Shown here: positions 23,851-36,733 of the stretch, one piece after another
Layout: every line of letters begins with the position of its first letter
Numbering within the stretch: the stretch's first letter is position 1
Source of the DNA: Symsagittifera roscoffensis
Lineage: Eukaryota > Xenacoelomorpha > Acoela > Convolutidae
NCBI RefSeq assembly: GCF_963678635.1
Contig: NC_087069.1
Location: 10,375,206-10,439,205, forward strand
DNA: 64,000 nt
Direction: 5' to 3'
The notes under the pieces: model-generated
Told to the model about the DNA's origin: nothing
Database searches by the model: none
What the model saw: only the letters and a program-made list of their open reading frames with translations
Position numbers and translations under genes: made by a program

Positions 23851-25440
23851 TTCAATTTTTTATTTTTTTGTCTGCATAACTTAGTACTGGATTCACAAAA
23901 GTTAGATTTTTTCCGTTTCTTTGGATGACTTTTTTCAAACAGGTTTAAAAATAACATAATTTGAAAATTCTAGTTTTAAAAATAATCATCTTTGAAAACG
24001 TTTGCCAAAATTTAAAAGTTTGATGCTTTTAGTATTTATGATTTGTAAAAAGAACACCGTTCAGGTCGTTTCCAATGCATTGTTTAATATGGACGACCAA
24101 TCTTTTGGTGACTCTAGTTTTGAGTGAACCATGGTTTTAGTCACTTGTGTTCGGTCACGAACACATCCCAAAAATTCTGAGAAATTTTTTTTTCTAAAAA
24201 TCAAATTTTTGGTTCATGAAAACATGCTTATTTTAGAGTTTCCGTATCATTTCTTGTATCTATGGATTTGCACGAAATTCTATTATAAGCATTTTTGGTC
24301 AACCCGGGATCATATTTTGTAAATAAGTGTTAGTGTTTCAACACACTTCAGTATTGATTGAAAGTGTGATACAGCAGAGTCCGGTACTCAAGGTCAGCCT
24401 AAGATTTTGCTTCTAGACTAATGACACAACCTATCAGTCTCTACGTGCTAGATCTAGTTAGTATGATTTACTGAGAGTTTATTTTACTGCTGAAAGCTTG
24501 CAGTTGATTCAAAATTGTTAAGTTATTGAAAAATTGTTACTTCATCATCTTACTACTCTCAAAATTAGAGTTTTTAGCTAGAGGTTATAGCATAGTTTTC
24601 AAGAAAATCACATGGCGCAGCCAGCAGTGGCTGAAGATTTGGTCAAAAAAAACATACTTGATTGATTTAATTGATAATGTTTATATTCCAATCAAATTTC
24701 CTCAATAATACCGCTCACATAATGAGTTACAAATTAAATTAGTTTAATGATATTCTTTTCAAAAGTATTATGCTCGTGCACAATGGGAATTTGTTTGAGA
24801 TTCACTTAATTGTAGTTTTGTCATCCCGTGTTGAGCTCACATTGAAAGTTAGCGATAAAAAAGTGAAAAAAAAAACAGCGATCCCCATTGATGAATTATC
24901 GCTAATTTGGCTTGTTTTCAGCAATGAAACAGCGATAAAACTCTATCAAAATGAGCAAAAATATTGCGTTAACTGGGGTTCGCTCACCTATTCTGCGTAT
25001 ATTTAGACTGTATGCTACCTCTGGGTTATCAATCATTAGAGTATAAAAAGTTAAAGTGATTATCAACTAAAACTCTCATTTGAAAGCTACTAGAATGAGC
25101 TTTAAAATTTTAAATTTTAGCGATGATTTATTACGAAATCTGAAAAATTGCAGGACTCTTAACATGTAAAACAGAACAAGTAAAAAATTTGTTCACATTG
25201 TCCGACAGTCGTGCAAATTGACATGCAGACTAAATAGGCCATGGCAAACATATGTGGTCTCCATATTTAACCTTGTAAAATCACTCGTTACACTACAAAA
25301 TTCATGCTCGTGTGAGGTGGGTGGGGGTAGCGAAAAAGGGCCAATCACAGGTTTATTTATGCAGCAAACTCTGAATTATACATGAATCAGCGCTGGAAAA
25401 TAGCGATGACTGAGATATACTTCAGAAAAAGCAATAATTA
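23851..25440. other. Stretch between the Polinton-like block and the HLTF-like gene
   Basis: No recognisable exon. A plus-strand 78-codon frame (24770-25006, VELTLKVSDKKVKKKTAIPI) has no known motif. A short dispersed motif (GTCACTTGTGTTCGGTCACGAAC, 24141-24163) recurs reversed near 34000 and 61580. A 65-base piece at 25265-25330 (ATGCTCGTGTGAGGTGGG) recurs near 35905-35970. Confidence 0.4.
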
Positions 25441-25505
25441 ACGGTGGGATTTCAACCCGTGATTTTTTGCTTTTGTTTGCGAATCACAGCTTCGCCTCTG
25501 TGTAA
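25441..25505 (-). repeat. tRNA-like SINE fragment
   Basis: On the minus strand, ATCACGGGTTGAAATCCCACCG carries a clear B-box (GGTTGAAATCC) in a TΨC-like stem, with CAGAGGCGAAGCTGTGATTC upstream. The acceptor arm is not complete. It lies directly before the first recognisable HLTF-like exon. Confidence 0.35.
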
Positions 25506-25527
25506 TACAACTTAGTTAATTTTTTAG

Positions 25528-28500
25528 CCGATTCTTAGGAAATGAGATGATGGGTAACTCAATCAATTTTGATGGGCAGCTGCGCGTGAATCGTCTCCAC
25601 AGCTGCACATTGAGAGAGTTCGCAAGCATGCTTATCACAATGATCCTTGGTAAAATTTGGGTAAGCCCAAGAGCCAATCCCAGTGCTCTGACTAGATCTA
25701 AGTTGGGAACAATATCCACCGTTATCTGGGGTGTTGATCCTTACAGTCCAGTTAACGCGACTCAAATATTGGACGTTACCTTTGAAAGAGACCCCGGGAA
25801 CAATTACGACCCGAATGCGATTAGAGCGATGTACCTGGGGACCCAGTTAGGAAATCTCAGATTAGAACTGGCGGCGATTTTGGCTCCTTACTTGGACAGC
25901 AGCATGCTTCAATTGACAGGCATGATAAAGAACTGTGGGTCCCCGCCTCACCTTTTGAATCTGATAATTTCTGGAAAACGGTCTTTGAAAGCGGAGTTAA
26001 CCAAAAAACTGAAAGAGGAAAGTTTTCTCTGGGATACACCTGAAGGTTAGCAAAGCACCATAGCCTTAGACATAAAAACAGCAATTTAATTTCAAAAAAA
26101 AGAACTGAGTAACGTCGCGCAAAGTTGATGCCAGAACTTGTGAAAGTGCGTTCAAATTTTTTTGAACCCGCTTTCTGCAAAAACCGGCAAGCTTCCAATA
26201 ACTGGACCGCAAAAAACACATATACGGAACATTTTTCTCGTTTTAAGTCATTGGTTGAGAACATTGTCCTTAAACTATTAAGACAACAAAATGACTATCG
26301 GAATATGTTTTTCCACAAAAATGTTACAAAGAAGACTTAGTCTACAAGCGTAAATTTTTTGCATAATTTGTTGATATCATACCAAATTTAGACGTAACCC
26401 ATCTGGAGAGATTTTGCGACCGCCATTTTGCGAAAGGTCATTCACCAGCCAATTTAAGACAACAGTAGCTATTTGCAATTGCTGTTTTTGAGGTAATTGA
26501 ATGTAATGCTATGAAATAGTAGAGTCTATTTTCTATCACCCAACCAGGAGTTTGGCTTGTTTATCTTGTAAAAGGAAGTAAGTTATTCAGAACTATTGCA
26601 TGCAGACAGTCGCGTACTCAGAATTTTTCGACGGGGAGAGGGTAGTTCGATGTTTCTATGTTTCACTATTGTCGATTTTTTCGAGCTCTGTTGAAACTTT
26701 GTGCACGCAGGCAATTTTTTGAAATAACGCTTTGGAATCTTTTTGTTTAGTTTTGATTTTGAAAAGAAACTTCGCGCCCTTTATCAAATTTGGTACTTTT
26801 TGAAAATTTTATGCGTGGGGAGTCTGCAATAGTTGTATTATTTTTGTATCAAACAATGACTATGAATATTTCAGTGATTCAGAACTTGAAGAAACTTCAG
26901 GGAGAAATGGATAAAGTATTCGAAAAGAGTGCAAAGAAGCTGTACAAGAACTTTAAAAAAGTGAGTTTCAATTGGGTTGCTTTCTGAAACGCTCATTTTA
27001 ACGCTTCATTGCTTTGGTAAACCATCCAGATAAAAATCTCATTCAAGTTTTTATCAATTTTGCTTGTATTGAGTTGAAAAATATGAAGGCAAAGTTAACT
27101 CTGAGCTGTTTTAAAGGGAGGGTATCCTGCACACAGCTTATATATCAAACATCCAAAAAATCAAACAGTTCTGCAAGCATCAGAAAATCAGCTTTACTAG
27201 GGCAAACATCCAATATTTTTAAAAAGTGGGGCAAACATCAGATATTTTTAAAAAGTATGGCAAACATCCAATTTCTACTGCTCGCTTGAAAGATTCTGTT
27301 TTTGCTCTTTTTTCAATTACAAATCAAAACAAATTTGCCAACCCGGAACGACGTTGGACGATAAAAAGTTCATAATAAAAGTTATAAACTTTTTATTTTG
27401 TCGTTTTGGTTTTCTGATAAAGGTAATCATGGTACAAACAATTTTTTGCCGCTTTTTTCGTGAATAAACGAAAAAAAGTTTTAGCTTGTGCTTACGATGA
27501 GCAAAAACTTGTAATAGAATTTCTTGAGAGAGAAAGTATTTTCTACTTGTGATCTTGAAAAACGTTTCGTGGAATAAATTTTCATTGAAGACAATCATAG
27601 TCATGGACTTTTCAGAGCATATTTTTTTGCCATCTTTGATTATTCATGGTGCAGTTTCTAGCCATTCCTGCCAAATGAGCGAATTCAAATTTTATTTTGA
27701 TGAGGCTGTGTGATTTTATAAAATTGTTAAAATTTGGAACCTCAAAAACTATAAAAACTCGTTTTTTTTGCTCTCATTCTTTTTTCTCTAAAAACAAACG
27801 TTGAAATTATTTTTTTTTGATAAGAACATAAGAAACATTAGTGCTATACAAATATCATAACAACAAAAACATATTGCAAAATTTGATTTTTTTGTGGAAA
27901 TTTCTAAAGGTCAATTTTAAAAAAATTACTTTAAAATGAATAGACGCAAGGGGGATTCTTAAGTAGGTTATAAGGAGGAGAGACGATTTGAAACGCGTAT
28001 TTTGTATTGTTTGATGCCAACAAGGTCGAGGCCGTAGTCTTAGGTTCAGACTTTATAAGTCTGAAACGATACTTGTTGACTAAACATAAGAAAAGTAAGT
28101 CTGCGAAGTCTGAACGTATGTTTGTAAAAGCTGAACATACGTCATCAAAAAAATTGTTGTATATTGATGCGGTTCGCTCACTTCGGGTTCTATTCGAATA
28201 AACACTAGTTCTTCGATATAAAAATGATTATCTCTACTTGCATTTTTCTACAAAAATTCTGAAAAAAATTTGAAAAAAAGAAATAGATAAAACAGTCGTT
28301 TCGTCGTTTTGATTCTTTTTTTATCCTTTTGAGTTTTCAAATTGTGATTTTTCTGCCATTTGTTGTTTGTGTTGATAGGTTGAAGTCATTGATGGAATTT
28401 CCACTCAATTGTATCCCCACCAGCTGCAGGCTCTCTCGTGGATGTGTGGCCGAGAAAACAACAAGACATTGCCTCCATTTTGGAAGAAGCTAACACAAAC

Positions 28501-30511
28501 GGATTACAAAAATATCGTGACAGGCGATGTGCAAAAACACAAGCCAGCGGCCGTTTGCGGAGGCATTCTGGCGGATGAAGTTGGTTTGGGTAAACGTTTA
28601 GAAGTAATTGCCCTCATTCTTACAAATCGGTTACACGAAGGGCAAGCTAGTTCGCGAAGTAAACTAGCTACAGCCTCTAATGTGACCAAAGTTAAAATCA
28701 GTTCATTTGAAGATACAGCTAATAACAAATTTGAAAATAATCAGTCTAGAGAAAAAATGAAACAAGAAAGAAAAAGCAGGAGTTTTGACATGTTCAGAGG
28801 GTTCAACCGTTACGCCCTTCCTTCGTGTCATAAACTTAAAATTGGACCTCCTAAAAGTACTTTGATTGTTTGTACGTTTTCGCTGCTTTCTAATTGGCTC
28901 AAACAAATCGAGACACATGTGACTTCAAACTTGGGTTTGTCTGTTTTTCTTTATCATAAAAAAGATCGCTTCAACTACGCTATGGATTACATTATGAGCC
29001 ATGATATAGTAATTTCGACATACAAAGTGCTGGCCGTTGATTTCAAGAACACGAAAATCGGCGAAAAGTCCGATGGAACAGGGAACCAAGTTAAATCGAA
29101 CTCTTTATTGGATTGCAAATTTTTACGAGTTGTTTTGGACGAAGGATATTTGATACGAAATTCAAAAAAAGCCACCAGTCAAGCTTTATTTTCGATTAAA
29201 GCGGAGAAGCATTGGATAATATCAAACACGATCATTCAAAATTCCCTACCGGATTTTTGGGCTTTTATGCGTTTTCTACGATTAAAACCATTTGAAAACC
29301 CAGATGACGGCCAACGGTTGTGGAAAAAACACGTCGAAAAACCGCTTTTGAAAGATTTTGACAAAAAGATAGCCAAACATTTCAATAGCTTGCTGATGAC
29401 TCTGGTTCTGAGAAGAACTAAAACAACTGAATATTTACCAAAAAAGACCGTGAAACTCATGAAAATTAAACTATCGACTGAAGAAAAGAATTTGTATCGA
29501 TCCATGGAAAGCGCTGGAAGGGGCATTGTGAGATATTACTTCAGGATAGGGTGTCAGCTGAGCCATTACGCACATATAATGGCAATTATAACTAGGCTAC
29601 GACAGCTTGTGTGTCATCCAAGTTTTTGTAAAAAGACTATCAGTTTAGCCTACGAAGCTGTGAGCAGCTCAGCGCGCGAAGAGAAAACGCAAGCGAAACT
29701 AATTGAAACCATGAACATCATTTTAGGTTCAAAGTGGGATGAAGAGTGCTGTCTTTGTTACGGATTTTATGAAAGTCTAGTAATAACATACTGTGCTCAC
29801 GTGTTTTGCAAAGAATGTATTGAAAAATATTTTCAAATACCTGAACCACGATCTGAAATAGTATGTCCTTTGTGCAGATCGGTGGTTGCAAAAAAAGACC
29901 TAATAGAAGCTCCACGAAGATCCTCGGTAGCTCAACAAAACAACGACGCCGACTATAATGGTCAATCTAGTTCAAAAGTTATTGAAATGGTAAAAGAGTT
30001 AAAACACATACGAAAGCGAAATCCGAAGACAAAAAGTATTGTTGTGTCACAGTTCAATTCACTTTTGTCCTTGATTGAGAAACCCCTGCATGAGTCGGGG
30101 TTTAAGTTCACAAAATTTGACGGATCCTTGCCTGCAAAAAAACGTAATCAAGTTTTACTTTGTTTCGAAACTGATCCCAATACTACTGTACTTTTACTGT
30201 CGCTTCGAGCGGGTAACTCGGAACTCAACTTGACGTGTGCTTCGAACTTGTTTTTGATGGACCCGGCGTGGAACCCATCCTTCGAGGATCAATGTATCGA
30301 CAAGTGTCACAGACTAGGACAAGGTAAAAAAGTGACAATCTACAAGCTTATCTGCGCTGGGACCATTGAAGACAAGATTCTGGAGATTCAAGAGAAGAAA
30401 CGAAGCTTGGTACAGCAAAATTCATCGTTCACAGATGTGGCGAACCAATTACTCGAAGAGAGAGTCGAAGAAATTAAACTGTTGCTTAAAATAACGGAAG
30501 AGATAATCTGA
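25528..30511 (+). CDS. HLTF: HLTF/RAD5-like protein: HIRAN, SNF2 ATPase, RING, helicase C, with altered ATPase motifs
   Basis: HLTF remodels stalled replication forks and ubiquitinates PCNA in the nucleus. Three exons with matching phases: 25528-26045, 26875-26960, 28379-30511 (GT-AG introns of 829 and 1418 bases). Exon 1 holds the HIRAN domain (FERDPGNNYDPNAIRAM, GNLRLELAAIL). Exon 2 gives a short linker helix. Exon 3 is open for 710 codons: YPHQLQALSWM, LPPFWKK, C3HC4 RING (CCLC...CAHVFCKEC...CPLC) inserted before LVVSQF-type helicase C, LMDPAWNP and CHRLGQ. Counting from 28409, the Walker A region reads GLGKR (family GLGKT), DEGH is DEGY (Tyr247), TGTPIQN is SNTIIQN, GGVGLN is GNSELN, DRCHR is DKCHR. 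No stops or frameshifts. The family is certain. The start is not: ATG at 25547 or an unseen upstream exon after the acceptor at 25526-25527. It is either a pseudoenzyme paralogue or an early-decay copy. Confidence 0.93.
27205..27288 (+). repeat. Short tandem repeat in the second HLTF-like intron
   Basis: About 2.5 units of GGCAAACATCCAATATTTTT plus AAAAAGTRK, unit 29-30 bases. Confidence 0.65.
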
Positions 30512-31240
30512 AATTGATGACAAAATGGATCCTAGAGGACGAACTCAGTAAAAAGTGAAGCTCATGCACGGAAGAAATTAATCAGATTGAAAGTTACTGA
30601 AGTTGAGCTCTTTTTCGTTTCAGTTGCTTTCCCTAAGTGATTTGAATCTGTTCTTAATGAAATTATTTTTTCGATGGCTTGAGTTTTGAGCTCGAATTTT
30701 TTTTTTAATTACATTTTCAAAAATTGAGCTTTGCAAAAATTAAACGTCACAATTTTTTTTGCAGAAAAATTTCTAACATTGAAATAAAGGATTGCTCAAA
30801 AAATTTTGTTGACAATAAAAAATTCCAGAGAAATTTAACTCATTATAATCTATCACAGTTATAAAACTTAGCCCTTGAAACCGCGATTATATTGACATGT
30901 CTATTATAATCTACTATAACCCTTTATGTTTGGCGCTGAAACCGATTATTTTGTCTAGATCTAGTATTTCACGCTGAATTTGGCTGTGAATTTAACTCGT
31001 GGACCTCTCAGATTTTTTATTGAATTATATAGGCGTATGTTTTCCGTGAGTTGATTTTGTTAATTGTCCAAAAATTTGAGTTTTTATTTTGTGCCTCATC
31101 TACAACAATATTGTTAAAATTGGATCCGAATCTGTGTTTTGACTAGATCCGCTCCAAACTTTTAAAAAACATACGTGAAACGACAGTGAAAAGCCCAACA
31201 GAATTTTGAAAAATCTTTGTTGTTTTTTACACCTTCCTCA
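30509..31240 (+). repeat. 3' flank of the HLTF-like gene, first tandem copy
   Basis: Begins at the TGA of the gene (CTGAAATTGATGACAAAATGG) and is repeated from 31256. It holds the possible polyadenylation signal and a reversed piece of the TTATAATCGATT family (30840-30960). Confidence 0.85.
30783..30788 (+). terminator. Possible polyadenylation signal
   Basis: AATAAA about 270 bases after the stop codon of the HLTF-like gene. In the second tandem copy the matching site reads AATCAA, so only this copy keeps the signal. Confidence 0.35.
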
Positions 31241-31255
31241 TAACGAAAGAAAAAT

Positions 31256-33075
31256 CTGAAATTGGTGACAAAATGGATCCTAGAGGACGAACTCAGTAAA
31301 AAGTTAAGCTCATGGGCGGAAGAAATTAATCAGATTGAGAGTTACTGAAGTTGAACTCTTGTTCGTTTCAGTTGCTTTCCCTAAACTATATAAATCTATT
31401 CTTAATGAAATTACTTTTTAGATGGCTTGAGTTTTGAGCTCGAATTTTATTTTCAATTAAATTTTCGAAAATTGAGCTGTGCAAAAATTAGACTTTACAA
31501 TTTTTTTTGCAAAAAAAGTGTCCAACATTGAAATCAACGATTGCTCAAGAAAATTAATTGACTATGAAAAATTCCAGAGAAATTTAACTCATTATAAACT
31601 ATTACAGTTATAAAACTTAGCCCTTGAAACCGCGATTATATTGACATGTCTATTACAATCTACTAAATCCTTTATGTTTGGCGCTGAAACCGATTATTTT
31701 GTCTGGATAACTCATTCGATTCAATTGTACTAAGAACTCATGTAATCGATTGTAAGCAACTAAAATCTGTTTTCTTTTATATTTAAGATTTTCGCAAATA
31801 TAGCTTATTTTCGAAATTTTCGCAAAAAACTTGCCATGAATGAAAAATTCGAGAATCGATATTTTCTAAAATGAAAAGTAGAAAATATTACGAAGCAATT
31901 GAGATGAGGTAAGCAGCAAATGAATTGATTTCAAAAAAACTTGCACATTTCATCAAACTCTTCTCGAAAAAATCCCAGAAATTCGAGTTATTGTTTTTCA
32001 GTTATTGATTAAAAAACGATAAAAAGATTTATTATTATCCATGGCGCTTGGTGCGGGAATGTTTTGCAAATTTTTGCAGAGTTACCTGCAAGTAATTGCA
32101 ATTAATGGCTGGGTTAAACTACTGATTGATGATTCAGTATTTTTTCATGAACTCTTCAACGATGATTCATCTATTCATCTGAAAAATACTAAAAAGTGAT
32201 GAAAAGTACAACTATTATCAGCTTTAAATCAAAATGTGGGTTTTCTCTGATTTTGTAAAACTTAAAAAATGAAACTCGAAAAAAAAATACAAAATCATAA
32301 GAATTTAATATTTTATTTCAATGATGACCAATTTACTGCGTTTTTCTACAAATCTTCGAAACGGAAAGATGCCAAAAATTTTTTTTGTCCTAAATCATAT
32401 TTTAGCTTGACACAATCATTTCGTTTGTTGTGCCTGTCAAATTAAAATCTCTGAGTTTTTGAGCGATATCATCAATTGATAGTTCTCAGGATAAAAATAG
32501 TGGCCAAAAATATGATCGAGAAATAATTTTAAGAAAAGTTTTAACAAAGCACAATAAATTCCCCAAGATCTACAGAAAAAAAAAATTGAAGTAATAATTC
32601 AAATTTAGCTCGCTTCAATTTGTCAAATCGTAGCATTAGTTCTTGGAGTTAGTGGTAAAAGATTATGATTAGGCAATTTTCAGCAATGTCACAGTAATAT
32701 TAAACCGCTTATTCATCGCTGACTCAGCGTTGATGCAAATGAAACTCGCAGCGTCAAATCAGCGCTGATAAGTGGCACCGATCAAAGCCTGGTTCATCAA
32801 TTGCAATCTAGTAGTTCATGCTGAATTTTGCTGTGAGTTTAACTCGTGGATTTTTTATTGAATTATATAGGCGTATGTTTTCCGTCAGTTTATTTTGTTA
32901 ATTGTCCAAAAAATTGAGCAATTACTTTGTGTCTCATTTGCAACAATATTGTCAAAATTGGATGCGGATCTGTGTTTTGGCTAGATCCGCTCCAAATTTT
33001 TAAAAAACATAAGTGAAACGACAGTGAAAAATCCAACAGAATTTTGATAAATCTTTGTTGGTTTTTACACCTTCC
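31256..33075 (+). repeat. 3' flank of the HLTF-like gene, second tandem copy, split by a 1.1-kb segment
   Basis: 31256-31705 matches 30509-30950 and 32806-33075 matches 30965-31240. The part between has no counterpart in copy 1. The copy begins just before the stop-codon position (CTGAAATTGGTGACAAAATGG), so the duplication border sits at the end of the gene. Confidence 0.8.
31706..32805. other. Insertion (or retained ancestral segment) inside the duplicated 3' flank
   Basis: Starts after GATTATTTTGTCTG and ends before TCTAGTAGTTCATGCTGAATTTT. No clear terminal inverted repeats, no target duplication and no coding frame recognised. It could be an insertion in copy 2 or a deletion in copy 1. 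Confidence 0.5.
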
Positions 33076-34780
33076 TATTGGTAAATGAATTTTATTTGGG
33101 CTTTAAAACCTTTTTTAATTTGTCTTAAGCCTTTGTCAAGGCAAAAATTGAAAAAATGATACAGTACCAAACATGTTGGTAGTTGTATTGGTCCGTTTTT
33201 TGCGTTTCATACTGTAAAGGTAATTGGTCTGTGGGCAAATTAAGTTGTATCAATCTTTAAACGCCTGGAACATCTGTATCCAAAAGTGACATAATCCAAG
33301 TACCGGAATGTGTTCTGAAATGTTTGTTTATGAAGTGAGTTGAATTAAATAATAAAAAATTACTCTTTTTTAAATCTTGATAGTCACTTTGATGTCCTTC
33401 AAAAACTTAATGATAACTTGTGATTGCTATGTTGATTAGTCACTCAAAATTTACTTTTGTTAAACTGTTGTTGGTTGCTAGAGAAAAAACTTCGACCGCT
33501 AAAATCGAAATACAGCAAATGAAATAAATCTCAAGTTTCGTCTTGTAGATTTAAAAAACGGGAGCTAAAAGTTCAGATGATAAACTCCAAAAATGAGGCT
33601 ATCGTGTAAAGTCTTGTCCAATCTTCCATGCAATTTAGTCTGAAAGTCGGGATAATTTTGCAATCGAATGACGAAAAACAGGCGTTTTTAGTGGCTTAAC
33701 GAGTGTAAGTGGCTTAAAATATTCAGACCGCGGAAATCTAAATACAGCAGTTGGAAAAATATCAGGAGTTTTGATTGTTAGATTTAGATAACCGGGATGA
33801 CCAAAAATGCTTATCATACAAATCTCATAAATGTGAAACTTCTTTTGATACAATTCTATACATACAGAAAATTGTATGAAATTTCTAAAATAAACATTTT
33901 CCAATAGATAGAAATTGTATGATAGGTGATTTTGCCATAAACCAAAAAGTTGTTTTTTTGTTTCTAATTTTATTTTCTGAAAAATTTTGGTATGTGTTGG
34001 GAACCGACACAAGTGACAAAGACCTTGGTTATTAAAGCACCAAAAGTGGGACGGTTTTGCATTTACTATGCATAGAAAACAACCTGAATTGTCTTCGAGC
34101 TGTCTTCCACAAATGATATAACAAAAGTAACAAACTTTTAATTTTTGGCTATTACTATCTTATCAACGACTATGTTATGCACACACAAAAATTAAATTTA
34201 GCATGCAAAGAAAATTTTTTCGGAAAATGTTTGCTTGCGTACAAAACTCCGTTTGCGGTTGAAAAAAAAACTAAAAATTTTTGGGGCAAATTTTCAAAAT
34301 TACTTGGAAATTGTATGGCAAGCATTTTCTCCATACATTCGATGTATGGAATTGTATGATAATGATTTTGTTGTATTGAGTTGTATAATAATCATTTTCT
34401 GTGTGTGGAGCTCAACCCGGGTAGCGGTATGTGTATGATCAGATGATAAAATGCAAATTTTAAATAATTAAGACAAGAAAAACGTTTAAATTTTTAAACA
34501 GAGGTTTAAATTTTTTGTCCAATGCTTTGTAGAAGTGTTATTCTGAAAGGCGAAAAGTTTTAGGATTTAAATAGGAATCGGAATGACAACAGTTTTTGTG
34601 TGATACCTCTTTGAGGTTTCTAAAATAGGAGAAAGCCCACCCTGCATCATGATTAAGTGCCCTTTTGAGCAGTAGTCAGAGCAAAACAATCAGGTCATCA
34701 TTGTCTCATAGGTTGTTTTAGTGTTGCTACTACTAAAACGAGTTCGACATCGCAATTTTCACATCAAAAATTTTACAAAC
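33076..34780. other. Intergenic, no gene seen
   Basis: AT-rich. It holds one reversed copy of the dispersed GGAACCGACACAAGTGAC...CTTGGTTA motif near 33999-34035 (see 61571). A minus-strand 125-codon frame at 33635-34012 has no recognisable motif. Confidence 0.4.
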
Positions 34781-34957
34781 ATGGCAACAACTCAAAACAG
34801 TTTACACAAACTTGACAGTGAAAAAATATTCGACGAAAAAATATTCGAGGAAATTAACGAAAACTCTGCATCAGGGTTTAAAAAGTCCTTCAGCGAAATT
34901 CGATTAAAAAATGGCCATCTGCGATCATTTAAAACTTTTAGTATTCAAACTAAATAG
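34781..34957 (+). CDS. Hypothetical 58-residue ORF
   Basis: ATG at 34781 (MATTQNSLHKLDSEKIFDEK), charged, with an internal IFDEKIFEE repeat, ending SFKTFSIQTK. No motif, and it could be a chance frame. Confidence 0.15.
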   Translation: MATTQNSLHKLDSEKIFDEKIFEEINENSASGFKKSFSEIRLKNGHLRSFKTFSIQTK

Positions 34958-36341
34958 GTTGTTTTTTTACCACATAATAGGCGAATAAAATGCATGGTCA
35001 TTTTTTTCATACTTTGTTCCAGAATGTCACTAAAACAAAAAACTTTACTGTCTTAAAATAAAAAACAAATATATTTCCTGTTTGGTTCGAAATTTTTAAA
35101 TAGACTTTTCATCAATTCAGATAAAGTTTTATTTCAGTCAAATTTGATATATTATACAATCTGCACCATTTTTTCTTCAGATGTTTTTCCTTCGTGAGAT
35201 AATCTAAAAACAAATAGAGCACAATCATCAATTTCCTTGCACCGTCTCTCATTGTTTCCGAGTTCTTCGAAAAGATTTTCAGGAAATACCAAAGAAAGTA
35301 ACTCCCCCAGCGCACACGTGATGTACTGTGAAGAGTTTGGCAAAAACCAGAAACGAGATGATAATACTGACTGCTTTTCTGCATATAGTAACTGTGACTG
35401 CAAGAAGCGCTCCGTATGTTACAATTAAATCCAAAACTAAATGAACCCCGCAATAACCAGTAAGTGAAAAGAGGAAGGCTTTAAATAATGTGTGGGTATC
35501 TAAAAGCGAGGGTCTTTTTATTAACGCCACCCTGAAAAATAGAACCAAATCTATAAAATGGTCCGCCAACATATTTTGTTATGATTTCTATCCGACTAAA
35601 TTTAAAACTTGTTTCCACCTAGTAATTTCGGCGGAATAAATAAAAAGACCTAGAACTGGCAAGGCTTCCAGAGTGGTTCCTTAAAAAGCACAGTGAAGAG
35701 TATGTAGACAGTTCCGATAAGAAATGAGTAGAAAACGATTTCTGTGTTGCCGGTGCTGTACTTCTTCATGTAGAGTTCTTGCGGCTCTTTTTCCTTTTTC
35801 CCCACCTGCGATTTTTTTAACTTAAAGATTTGTTCATATATGGTCCCAATTGTTACAAAAACTGACGGGCGGACTAATTGGGCAATGGAAAAAATACTTT
35901 TTTTTTCATATTCAACCTTGTAAAACGATTCGTTTCACCAAAAATTGATGCTCGTGGGAGGTCTGGGTTAAAAAAAGAAAAACCGTTCCAGTGCATTCCC
36001 TATGAAGGCATCGGCTGTGAGAGTGCATGATATAATAATAATTCCGGTGACGTCGAAATTAGGCTGGACGGTACTATCCGCTAGAGAAAACCACACGAGA
36101 CCAGCACAGAGTAGAAACATGGCTGAAATATAGACCAGCAGTTGGTTGGGTTCCAGTTACCTACCTTGAAACGTTGGACAGTGAATCAAAAAAGCTTGTC
36201 TTAAAAACACTAGTTTGTTTGCTTGTCTTTCTTGCATTATTTGAAAGTGAAAGTAATTGATACCGAAACTTTGGTTGAGGCAAGAAAAATTCAATGAGTC
36301 GGAAAAGTTTTGCTCATCTTTTAAACCATCTCTTAATATAC

Positions 36342-36733
36342 TGTCCAAAACGTCAATTTGTAACGCAGTAAATTCAAATCAAAAACCAACTTAATCTCTT
36401 AAAGTCTAGTCTAGCAAGAGTAATGTTTCAGAGATCAACCGAGGATGACAGACAGCGCCGTAGACCGGTACCGGTCGGAATGACTATAGATGACAAAAAC
36501 TGAACTGATTAAGCACCAGAAGAAAACGAAAATCTTAATGACTGAATTTAAAAAAAAACGTACTGCGTGAATTGTTGAATGATGAACCGTTGACAAAAAA
36601 TTTAAATGTTGAAATTTACTGATTGATGAGATAGCGTTAAACTAGTATCATTAGAAGATCTGACTTTTTTAAAGAACTAAAAATGACTTGAATTAGTGAT
36701 AACGACTTGAGTTTTATGACGGGGTTCCGGTCA
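36342..36733 (-). repeat. 3' LTR of the Ty3/gypsy element
   Basis: On the minus strand it begins TGACCGGAACCCCGTC and ends ACGTTTTGGACA (TG...CA). Directly upstream on that strand lies a polypurine tract (GGGAGAGGGC, 36734-36743). It matches the LTR at 43318-43680 through AAACTCAAGTCG-type start, GGTGCTAAATCAGTTCA, CTGTCTGTCA and CTGAAAC, with many differences. Confidence 0.65.

Noticed and set aside
28504-29915. Minus-strand ORFs of 60-96 codons
   Set aside because: Shadows of the large HLTF-like exon.
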